Positions 32,801 through 44,800 of a DNA stretch of 64,000 bases are shown here, piece by piece. This DNA is from Hippopus hippopus (Eukaryota; Mollusca; Bivalvia; Cardiida; Cardiidae). Where the stretch lies: NCBI GenBank assembly GCA_946811185.2, contig OX328108.1:6099501-6163500 (forward strand), read 5' to 3'. Numbering within the stretch: the first letter of the stretch is position 1; the number at the start of each line of letters is the position of its first letter. Below the pieces are notes generated by a model. The model had not been told where the DNA came from, did not search any database, and saw nothing but the letters and a program-made list of their open reading frames with translations. The position numbers and the translations under genes are program-made.

Positions 32801-35800
32801 AGCTAACGATCACTTCGAAAGCAGTGTCAATATTCGGAAGCAGTATCAATATGGAGGAGGTAAATCATCAACTACGTGAGGCTCTCCAAGAGTATCTAAA
32901 TGCCGGACAGCAGTTATTGCAACTAAACACTCATCTCGTAGGAGAGGAAGAACAAAACCAACTACAACGTATAACACAGCCATACAAAGATCTCGGCGAA
33001 AGATTAGTTCAACTATTATTAAAGACAACACCGGATATCATCTTGGTTGATATCGAATTTGGAAGGAAGATTACAGCATGCCCCATTTGCCAAGCGAATT
33101 TCGGGTGCTGCCATTAGAAGTGGAAAAAACACAGCCTCCAAAAAACAAAACAGCCGTTTTCAGGGCTACCCATCTACCACGAAAGTTCTATCTTCAAGAT
33201 GCCAGACGAAAGTTCTATCTTCAAGCTGTCAGACGAAAGTTCTATCTTCAAGTTGTCATTTCTTGAAATTGTCACAGCTCTTTTCAGAGCTAACGCAACA
33301 GTCCTTTTCAGGACTAACCATTACCACGAAAGTTCTATCTTTCTTCAAAATTGTCAAAACTCAAAATTGTCAAAAACTCAAAAGATTTACAATCAAAAAA
33401 AGTCATAGATTAGTCAAACTCTAGTTTTTTCTAACCCGAACAAGAAAATGTAACAAACCCACGGATTGGCCAACAATAAAACATTTAGTATTAGAAATAA
33501 AACGCTGATTCTGATTGGATAACATTAATTTGGAGCCAAAACAGCATGAAACGCCTACGCGGGAAAAATATAGGAGAAAATGACGTCATGGGTCAACTAG
33601 TTCAATCAGTCTGAAAAGCTATAAAACCCAGCGTCATTTCCCGCACATCGTTCATTCTCTTCAATTTACTGCAATATGGAGTGTGCTTTGAGAGATATGA
33701 GCTTCAGCGAGCTTGCGCAGCTGTCATCCAAAAAAAAGATGGACGCCAAGAAGAAGGAGTTTGTCGTACCATCGACAGAAGATTGGAACGATGACGCTGA
33801 GCCTTCGTTCTCGTTGGACTTTGGGTTGGGTGAACAGCAGTTGAAGAGGTTAAAGAGGCGATCAGCAAGTAGCAGCCCAGCCTGCAGAAAGGTTGGAGGT
33901 TGTGCTTAAAAACACAACCTCCAAACCAGGTCCTTTTTTAGGACCACCCCAACAGCCCTTTTCAGGGCTAACCATCTACCACGGAAGATCTACCTTTCTT
34001 CAAATTGTCAGACGTAAGTTCTATCTTTTCTTCAAATTGTCATTTCTTCAAATTGTCAGACGAAAGTTCTACCTTCAAGCTGTTAGACGAAAGTTCTATC
34101 TTCAAGTTGTCATTTCTTCAAATTGTCACAGCTCTTTTCAGAGCTAACCCAACAGTCCTTTTCAGGACTAACCATCTACCACGAAAGATCTATCTTCAAG
34201 ATGTCAGACGAAAGTTCTATCTTCAAGCTGTCAGACGAAAGTTCTATCTTCAAGTTGTCATTTCTTCAAATTGTCACAGTCCTTTTCAGGACTAACCATT
34301 ACCACGAAAGATCTATCTTCAAGATGTCAGACGAAAGTTCTACCTTCAGGCTGTCAGACGAAAGTTCTATCTTCAAGTTGTCATTTCTTCAAATTGTCAC
34401 AGCTCTTTTCAGAGCTAACCCAGCAGTCCTTTTCAGGACTAACCATTACCACGAAAGTTCTATCTTTCTTCAAAATTGTCATTTCTTCAAATTGTCAAAC
34501 TTCTTTTAGAAGAGATGCACTCCAAAAGAGTTATACTCCAGAGAGTTATACTGCAAAGAGTAAAAAAACTCAGAAAAAGACTAAGTCCAACCCAGTGCTC
34601 AGTCTTTTAGAAAGAAAAAATCATTCATAATTGCAGAAAAAGACTAAGTCCAACTCAGTGATTAGTCATTTAGAAAGAGAGAAAATCATTCATAGGGTAA
34701 AAAAAGTCTAAGTCGAACTCACTGATATAGGGACAAATTCCTTTTAGAGAGAAAAAATCATTCATAGATAAGAAAAAAGTCTAAGTTCAACTCAATGATA
34801 TAGGGACAAATTCCTTTTAGAAAAGAGAAATCATTCATAGATGCAAAAAAAACTAAGTACAACTCACTGATTAGGCAATTAGAAAAGAGAAATCATCCAT
34901 AGGGTGAAAAAAACTAAGTTCAACTCAATGGTCAGGCTTTTAGAAAGAGAGAAAATCATTCATAGGGTGAAAAAACTAAGTACAACTCACTGTTATAGGG
35001 ACAAAATCCTTTTAGAGAGAAAAATCATTCATAGGATGAAAAAAAGCTAAGTTCGACTCAATGGTCAAACATTTAGAGAGAAGAAATCATCCATAGATAA
35101 GAAAAAAGTCTAAGTCGAACTCACTGATATAGGGACAAATTCCTTTTAGAGAGAAAAAAATCATTCATAGATAAGAAAAAAGTCTAAGTTCAACTCAATG
35201 GTCAGGCTTTTAGAAAGAGAGAAAATCATTCATAGGGTAAAAAAAAACTAAGTCCAACTCAGTGATCAGGCATTTAGAAAGAGAAAAAATCATTCATAGG
35301 GTGAAAAAACTAAGTCCAACTCAATGTCCAGGCATTTAGAAAGAAAAATCATACATAGGTGAAGAAAAAACTAAGTCCAACTCAATGTCCAGGCATTTAG
35401 AGAGAAAAAATCATTCATAATTGCAGAAAAAGACTAAGTCCAACTCAGTGATCAGGCTTTTAGAAAGAGAAAAAATCATTCATAGATAAGAAAAAAGTCT
35501 AAGTTCAACTCAATGGTCAGGCTTTTAGAAAGAGAAATCATTCATAGGGTAAAAAAGTCTAAGTTCAACTCAATGGTTAGGCATTTAGAAAAGAGAAAAA
35601 ATCATTCATAGGGTGAAAAAACTAAGTCCAACTCAGTACTCAGGCATTTAGAAAGAGAAAAATCATCCATAGGGTGAAAAAACTAAGTCCAACTCAGTGA
35701 TCAGGCTTTTAGAGAGAAACCACTTAAAGGCCAAGTAGTGGAAAGAAGTAAACAATAAAGCAATCCTAATAGCATATGGGTAAAAAAACTAAGTCCAACT

Positions 35801-38800
35801 CAGTGCTCAGTCTTTTAGAGAAATCATTCATAATTGCAGAAAAAGACTAAGTCCAACTCAGTGATCAGGCTTTTAGAAAGAAAATCATTCATAATTGCAG
35901 AAAAAGACTAAGTCCAACTCAGTGATTAGGCATTTAGAAAGAGAGAAAATCATTCATAGGGTAAAAAAAGTCTAAGTCGAACTCACTGATATAGGGACAA
36001 ATTCCTTTTAGAGAGAAAAAATCATTCATAGATAAGAAAAAAGTCTAAGTTCAACTCAATGATATAGGGACAAATTCCTTTTAGAAAAGAGAAATCATTC
36101 ATAGATGCAAAAAAAACTAAGTACAACTCACTGATTAGGCAATTAGAAAAGAGAAATCATCCATAGGGTGAAAAAAACTAAGTTCAACTCAATGGTCAGG
36201 CTTTTAGAAAGAGAGAAAATCATTCATAGGGGGAAAAAACTAAGTACAACTCACTGTTATAGGGACAAAATCCTTTTAGAGAGAAAAATCATTCATAGGA
36301 TGAAAAAAGCTAAGTTCGACTCAATGGTCAAACATTTAGAGAGAAGAAATCATCCATAGATAAGAAAAAAGTCTAAGTCGAACTCACTGATATAGGGACA
36401 AATTCCTTTTAGAGAAAAAAAATCATTCATAGATAAGAAAAAAGTCTAAGTTCAACTCAATGGTCAGGCTTTTAGAAAGAGAGAAAATCATTCATAGGGT
36501 AAAAAAACTAAGTCCAACTCAGTGATCAGGCATTTAGAAAGAGAAAAAATCATTCATAGGGTGAAAAAACTAAGTCCAACTCAATGTCCAGGCATTTAGA
36601 AAGAAAAATCATACATAGGTGAAGAAAAAACTAAGTCCAACTCAATGTCCAGGCATTTAGAGAGAAAAAATCATTTATAATTGCAGAAAAAGACTAAGTC
36701 CAACTCAGTGATCAGGCTTTTAGAAAGAGAAAAAATCATTCATAGATAAGAAAAAAGTCTAAGTTCAACTCAATGGTCAGACTTTTAGAAAGAGAGAAAA
36801 TCATTCATAGGGTAAAAAAACTAAGTCCAACTCAGTGATCAGGCATTTAGAAAGAGAAAAAATCATTCATAGGGTGAAAAAACTAAGTCCAACTCAATGT
36901 CCAGGCATTTAGAAAGAAAAATCATACATAGGTGAAGAAAAAAACTAAGTCCAACTCAATGTCCAGGCATTTAGAGAGAAAAAATCATTTATAATTGCAG
37001 AAAAAGACTAAGTCCAACTCAGTGATCAGGCTTTTAGAAAGAGAAAAAATTATTCATAGATAAGAAAAAAGTCTAAGTTCAACTCAATGGTCAGGCTTTT
37101 AGAAAGAGAGAAAATCATTCATAGGGTAAAAAAACTAAGTCCAACTCAGTGATCAGGCATTTAGAAAGAGAAAAAATCATTCATAGGGTGGAAAAACTAA
37201 GTCCAACTCAATGTCCAGGCATTTAGAAAGAAAAATCATACATAGGTGAAGAAAAAACTAAGTCCAACTCAATGTCCAGGCATTTGGAGAGAAAAAATCA
37301 TTTATAATTGCAGAAAAAGACTAAGTCCAACTCAGTGATCAGGCTTTTAGAAAGAGAAAAAATCATTCATAGATAAGAAAAAAGTCTAAGTTCAACTCAA
37401 TGGTCAGGCTTTTAGAAAGAGAAATCATTCATAGGGTAAAAAAGTCTAAGTTCAACTCAATGGTTAGGCATTTAGAAAAGAGAATTCAATCATAGGTGAA
37501 AAAACTAAGTCCAACTCAGTACTCAGGCATTTAGAAAGAGAAAAATCATCCATAGGGTGAAAAAACTAAGTCCAACTCAGTGATCAGGCTTTTAGAGAGA
37601 AACCACTTAAAGGCCAAGTAGTGGATAGAAGTAAACAATAAAGCAATCCTAATAGCATATGGGTAAAAAAACTAAGTCCAACTCAGTGCTCAGTCTTTTA
37701 GAGAAATCATTCATAATTGCAGAAAAAGACTAAGTCCAACTCAGTGATCAGGCTTTTAGAAAGAAAATCATTCATAGGGTAAAAAAAGTCTAAGTTCAAC
37801 TCAATGTTCAGACATTTAGAAAGAGAAATCATCCATAATTGCAGAAAAAGACTAAGTCCAACTCAATGTCCAGGCATTTAGAAAGAAAATTCATTCATAG
37901 ATGCAGAAAAAAGTCTAAGTCCAACTCAGTGCTCAGACATTTAGAAAGAAAAAAAGTCTAAGTCCAACTCAATGGTCAGGCTTTTAGAAAGAGAGAAAAT
38001 CATCCATAGGGTGAAAAAACTAAGTCCAACTCAATGTCCAGGCATTTAGAAAGAGAAAAAATCATCCATAGGGTGAAAAAAAACTAAGTCCAACTCAATG
38101 TCCAGTCATTTAGAAAGAGAAAAAATCATCCATAGGGTGAAAAAAACTAAGTCCAACTCAATGTCCAGGCTTTTAGAGAGAAACCACTTAAAGGCAAAGT
38201 AGTGGATAGAAGTAAACAATAAAGCAATCCTAATAGCATATGGGTAAAAAAACTAAGTCCAACTCAGTGCTCAGTCTTTTAGAGAAATCATTCATAATTG
38301 CAGAAAAAGACTAAGTCCAACTCAGTGATCAGGCTTTTAGAAAGAGAGAAAATCAATCATAGGGTGAAAAAACTAAGTCCAACACAGTGATCTGGCCAAT
38401 TTTTTACCCAGACTGTCAGTCACAAGGATAGCATTTTGAATGCTAAATCCCTCTCAGGGACGAGAGCCTGGGTAATTTTTCCCCCCCTTCGCTTTTTTGC
38501 AGAAAAATTCCACTCAGGGACGAGAGCCTGGGTAATTTTTTCGCCAGGGTATCCTCCACAAGGCCGCCATTTTGAATGCTAAATCCCTCTCAGGGACGAG
38601 AGCCTAGGTCAAAATAAAAAAAAAAAAATCTTTCGGGAAGGCAAACTAGCCCACATTTTTGTCAGGGGTGGTGATGTACGGCACTCAGGGAAGAGAGCCT
38701 GGACACCTACCCCTGGCCTGGGTAGGTGTCCAGGCTCTCTTCCTTTACTACTAATAAGGCTTTAAATTTTTCTTCTAGAGATAAAAATATACATATATGT

Positions 38801-41800
38801 GTATATAATATATGCAAGTTTTTGTGTGATAATTTCATTCAATTTTCATTACATTACATACTTTTATACAGATTTCAAATCAGAAGTACCTTTCTGTTTT
38901 TTTTTGGCGTCATTTTAGTATTTTGCTTGTAACTGATGACGTTCTCTCACTTCTTGTTGTCTGGACATGTTTGTAAACAAAATATGTGATTTTGCGCATA
39001 TGAACAATCACACTGTATCACAGAGAGATCGCTGTACAGTGAAGCGTACTGTATGGTGTGCAATGTCATGTCACGATGTCATTGGGTCATAATGTCTTTA
39101 ACGACACGATTGATTTCCAGTGCTACCTATCGTTTTTGAAAAACAAATTTGTTCCCGCACACGAAAAGAAATTCCCTATTTGCAAAACACATGGCTTATG
39201 CAGGATGGTGCTACAGCACACACATATAATACTGTGATACACTTTACAATGTCTTCGGCGATAAGTTAATATCAATACGATATCCAGAGGTAAAAGAATG
39301 TGGAATATCGTGGCCTGCGCCTAGTCCATACCTCAACCTGTGCGACCTCTTCCTTCGGGGTTATTTGAAGTCAAAGGTCTATAACCCCAAGCCAGACAGT
39401 ACCGACATGTTGTCAAATAATATTAAACATAAAATCAAGAAGACTGATATTGGAATGTGTGCTCAAGTGGCCAACGGTTAACAAATTCATCTTGCGTGTT
39501 CCGCATGGAAAGAGCATGTAAGGTCGTAACATTGAAAACGTCATTAATTACTAGACGGTGACGCCAGTGACAAAAAGGTGCTTCTGATTTTAAATTTGTA
39601 TAAAAGTGTGTACTGTACTTACATATGTTATATACATGTATGTTTGTTTTTATCTCTTCATCTGAAATCAAAAGCTATATTGTAAATGTACAGAAGTGTT
39701 ACCTTACTTTCTGGACACCCTGTACCTCAGGATTCAGCAGGTTAATTGACAAAATGGATGTTATTGGTCAATAATTATGTGATGACTTGCTTGGTGTAAT
39801 GCGTCTCGGCTTAATGCCCCCTTTTGCCAGTATGGCTCAAATCGAGTCAGTGTGTCCGAGTACAGATGCCAAACACCAACCAATGTCTCTTGTCAGTGCT
39901 TTTCTTTGACGTATTTCTAAATTACAATTGAAAAAGTCGTTACTTTTATCGTGTTTTATTCTTCGATCTGGTCCATGAAAGGGAACGCATTAATTAATTA
40001 ATCACGGGAGTCATAAAGGTCAAAACTTTGGAGACGGAATTTTTTTCTCTTCCCACCGTGAGGTGGAAATTTCAATACCGCAGTAAATATGTCGAACGAA
40101 TCTGATTGGTCAATGAAATTTGAATTTCAGCTTTGAGATAACGACGTGTTGCTAAAAATAGTTTTGACAAATCAGAGGCGTTCAAGAAGTACATGTGCAT
40201 CAAGGAATATCGAATTCCTTTTCATATATGATGATTTTTAGGTCGGCTGTTTTTGAATAAACCGACGAGTTTTTGTCATAGCCCTGGCGTCGTTATCTGC
40301 GTCGTCGTCTGCGTCGTGCGAAAACTTTGACATTTTGTAATATCTCTGTTATTACTGAAGATATTTATTTCAAACTTGGACAAGTTAAAAGGGAAACACA
40401 TCCAACAGGAGCAGATAACCTTCAAAGTATTTTTTTTAAAGTTATGCCCCTTTTTGACTAAGACTTTTCACTCAAAATCAAGCTCCTGCAGCCGAGCGTT
40501 GATACCCGCATGCGATTCTCTTGTTTGACAAGCTACATTTCATATAACTATCGCTATATATCTTTGTCAAGCTAAACTGGTCTCACTTGTAAATGTACAT
40601 ATTCTATTAGCTATACGTGTTAGCTGTATCAGGGGAGGTAACCAATCTGTATGTCAAATCTGCTTATAGTTATCCTTTCTGTTGCAGCATTAAGTGCCAC
40701 GATGCGGCGCATCAGTCTCTTTACCATGGTGCTTGCGCCCTTAGCAACCGGACATCTTCTTGGTCTGACGTCACACTCCATTGGTGCGCTGGCTGTGGCG
40801 GGATGGAACTTCATGACAATATTTGTGGAGTACTTTCTTTTGTGGAAAATATACAAGGAGGTACCCCAACTACAACGGATGAAGACTACAGGTTAGTATA
40901 TTTTTGTTTGGCACATCTTACATGAGCAACGTTATGCGATTTGTGTTTGTGTATGTTTACAAGTATTGGTGTTTAACGCTGTTATCAACATTATTTCAGC
41001 GGCGGCGTGCAACTATCGTTTTTTTAAAATCTTTGTTTTTCTGCAGTTTCTTCATCAGTATTCTGCACAATATTCTTACGAAGTCACTGGCTGCGTTCCC
41101 TTATACTGTAACTATCGTCGAAACAGTAATCAGCACTTAGATAGGAACGGAATCCTCTCGCAATGACAATCACCATTCTCCAGACAGAAATTGGCTGAGC
41201 TAGGGATTCAAACCACCAATCCACTGGTTTCAAGCCCTGTAAGTTACTGGCTAAGCCACCTAGCATGGTTATGCGACTGTTGGTCTTGTATCATCTGAAA
41301 TGGGTTCATTGGATGAAATGCTTGAAAAAGACTAACGGATGCATAGATGGATTCGATCACTGATAGAGTGAACGAGGGAGGATGGAGCGTTGGAAAGAGA
41401 AAAGATGAAAGATACGCCTGGATGGATGGATGGATGAATTTGTGAGTGGTTGAGTGGATGGATGGATGGATGGATGGGAAGGCACATGTAAGGGCTCTGT
41501 GTTTGAAAAGCAGATAGACAGAAAGCAATATAAATATATAAACACACAAAAAGGCTCCAAAGGGAAATATTGTTTATTTATAAAAAATAAATTTGTTTCG
41601 TTTTCTATCAGTCATCTCAGAACGTGTAAAAGTTGCAAGGATGCATGGCGTTGAAACAGCGGTGGAGTTTTCAGAGCCTGAAGGTACCTGGCTTATTTTA
41701 CAACTTTGTTATAACCCAGATCAAATGATAAGTGTTTGGGTTTTTTTTGTTAAATCTTATGCTGCTTAGCGCGACTCACTGACCTTTTCCAGACAGTGTA

Positions 41801-44800
41801 GATCAAGATCAGCACAGCACAGAACGTGCAGTCTGATCTTGGTTCTGCACTGTCCGATAAGGAAGATGTTTTTGTCCAAAACTAAAGTTTGAAATAGCAT
41901 TGTACAGGTTTTTACCATCGTGTTGAGAGTTTCATTTAAGTTTTTAGTAGGATTAGATTTAATTCTTGAGTTGCTAAATAAGTTAACCTCTTCCCAAACA
42001 ATCCCTGGTTTTTACGATGCTGGGAAAGAAGGCTTTTGAAAACACTGTAGGAAAAGCAGAAAATGCTGGTAACCAGCATTTTCTCCTTTTCCCACAATGT
42101 TTTCTACCTTTTCATAGACAAAAATCATCATTTGTATTGCATTTAATTTGTCGTCTGCAAATGCTTTCAATTTGGTCTAATCCAAAACTTTGTCGTTTGG
42201 GTAAGGGTTAAATGAAACATTCAAACTGATAGTAATAAACCGAAATAATGCTATTTCAAACTTTTTTTTTTTTGGAGAAACTTGTCTCTTCATCAGACAG
42301 TGTAGATCCAAGATCGGTGTATGTTTTTTTTGTTAATCCTTAACCTGCTAAAATAAGCTAAATAAAACTTTCAAACCGATAGTAAAAACCTGAATAATAC
42401 TATTTCAGACCTAATTTTGAAGAAAACTGTCTTCTTTATTAGACAGTGTAGATCCAAGATCAGACTGCATGTTCTGTGGAGTTTGATCTTGATCTACTCT
42501 GTCTACTAAAGGTCAGTGGGTCACGCTTAGAAGCCTTTACTACGTAATCCCCAATTTAAACAAACTCTAGGAAAACGGCTTTTGAAAAGATTGTGGGAAA
42601 ATGAGAAAATGCTGGTGACCAGCATTTTCTCCTTTTCCCAAAATGCTTTTCACTAAATTAAAGTCAAATTTCATCATTTGAGTAACCTTTGATTTGTCGC
42701 CTGCAAGTGCTTTGAATTTGGAGAAGTCTAAAATTTTGGGTTTTTTTTAAAGAGTTAAAAGTCATCCCCTGCAAATTTGTTTCAGAAGTAAACATATAAA
42801 GCATTTAAAGTCTTATCAGTCACAAAATTGACCCAAAGGCTATATTTTTTTCAAATATAGGCATAAATGATGTTGTGGAGATTAGAAATTCAGGGTCAAA
42901 CTGCAATTTCTATATAACCTGATTGTAATTTATACCTTCTTGAAAGCATCTTATGATACCTATCACTTAACCATATCAAAAAGAGCACCGCATGCGGATG
43001 CCAACACTAAACTGCTGTTGTTCTTAGACATAAATTGATTTTCAGTAAAAAAAATTCTAAGTGGAAAAAGGGGCATAACTGTGTCAAAAATGTTTTGATG
43101 GTTACCTGCCCCTATTGTATTGCTTACCCTTTTAATAGTTAAAATTTAGTCCGAGTTTGAAGTAAATGTCTTCAGTAAGGACAGAGATTTTATAAAATGT
43201 TTAAGTTTTTGCACAACAAGGCAGATGAGGACATACCGACATGAGCCGATCTAAAAAGTAGACTCACCCATATTGACAACATTTGCAGACAAAAAAAAGA
43301 GTCGAGTCTTCTGCTCCAAGGCTCACTGTATGAAACAAACCGGATGTTCTCATACAGATGTGCTTTCTTGATTCCTTGCAGCGGACAAATCCGAGTACCT
43401 GAAAGAGGATTTGGACAAGAATGTTGAAGAAAGACCGAGAAGTTATGTCAGAAGCTTTTTTTCAAGTTGCATAACGCTGCATAAAGGTTGGAAAGTGTAT
43501 AAGAGCTATGATGTCGCGTTTGCTGGTCTCGCTCTGTCATCACTATACCTAACTGTCCTTGGGTTTGACGGAATAACTACAGGTTTGTGCTTCAACGGAC
43601 TTACCGAGGTGCAGGGCCCGTTTTCACCAACTATTTCGCCAACTGTTCACCAACGATTCATAGCAGTATTCTCAAATATTTCTGAGTTTAACCCTTAAAG
43701 AACCTTTCACTACTATAGTTGCCTTTGCAGCCAGTGTAGATCAAGATCAGGCTGCACAAAACGTGCAGCCTGATCTTTGATCAACACTGTCCGCTTTGCT
43801 GAAACACTGTAGACAAAAACAACCATGAAATTGCAATTATTTTGGTTGTATTTCTGTTTAACCCTTTACCACACAATGCCGACTTTTAACGACTCTGAAG
43901 AAGAAGGCTTTTAAAAACATTGTGGGAAAAGGAGAAAATGCTGGTAACCAGCATTTTCTCCTTTTCCCACAATGTTTTCTACCCTATCAAACAAAAATCG
44001 CATCATTGAGCCACATTGAAATTGTCGTCTGCAGATGCTTTCAATTTAGACAGAAGTAAAAATTTGTCGTGTGGTAAAGGGTTAAAAATGTCTGAATTGT
44101 TTATTGGGTGCTCTAACGGTTAATTTTAAACTGACACAATTTCTGATTGGTCAACTCTTTACCAAAAGACAAAACTTTAAACTGGTTCAAATCAGAAGCA
44201 TTTGCAGATAAAAAATTCAGTTTTGCTTAAATGATGACATTTGTCTGTGATAGGATAGAAAACATTGTGGAAAAAGAAGCTCTTGGTTACCACCATTTTC
44301 TCCTTTTTTCAAAAGTCCTTTTCCTTGTTTTCCATTAAAAGTTGGGATTGTGGGGTAATGGGTTAAAACATCGAAATTTGGTTTGGTCGGTGACTATAGG
44401 CCAACATTTAAGAAAATAAAAAACGTGAAACATGACCATTTGAATGGCAAATTTGCATCATTTTACTGCATTTAACCCTCGTTTGAAGGAAAAAGTATAT
44501 TTACAATTTGTAGCGTTTATCAGAGTTTATTATGAAAAAAGAAATATCAAATTTCGTGATAATCAACACTTTGAATTCAGCAGGGCATAGTTTGACAGTT
44601 AAAAACTATCATACTTGAGCCATACTCTTTAAAAGTGGGCTTAATGAATCTCTGTGATGCATGATACCAAGTATGTCATCACAGTATCATGGATCCTTAC
44701 AATCCGTTTTGTATAACTACCAACTGAATCATGAGGTATACTAATCCTTTGAGCTGCAGAAAATTGACCAATAGCAAAAAGTTTCGGACCAGGTCAGCCT

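Larger units (their letters stand above)
25634..38752. mobile_element. Element 2: decayed Maverick/Polinton-like element with 6-bp TSD
   Basis: Tips AGTAGTAAAGG and CCTTTACTACT, target duplication AATAAG at 25628-25633 and 38753-38758, length 13,119 bp. The arms hold hairpins, iterons, large minisatellites and stem-loop arrays. The core holds a 68-aa gene remnant, a partial CCHC gene and a rearranged, frameshifted polymerase fused by deletion to the 218-aa gene. Intact short genes remain only in the right arm. No integrase or capsid gene is visible. Confidence 0.95.
25589..39722 (+). mobile_element. Mariner-type transposon containing element 2
   Basis: Inverted ends CAGGGTGTCCGGAAAGTAAG (25589 on) and its mirror ending at 39722 are flanked by TA at 25587-25588 and 39723-39724. 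Removing element 2 and one target copy leaves about 1.0 kb. Only about 45 bp lie left of element 2; the rest lies right of it, including a broken transposase. It is non-autonomous now. Confidence 0.92.
25449..39840. repeat. M1 repeat split by a mariner insertion
   Basis: The left part 25449-25588 has the M1 inner palindrome and ends CAAGGACCATTGTA. The right part 39723-39840 resumes TACCTCAGGATTCAGCAGG, exactly the M1 order seen in uninterrupted copies. The mariner target TA is duplicated at the junctions. Confidence 0.85.

Noticed and set aside
34555..38390. Regular repeats resembling a CRISPR array
   Set aside because: Units vary in length and sequence with no constant repeat/unique spacer pattern, and the host is an animal. 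It is a minisatellite.
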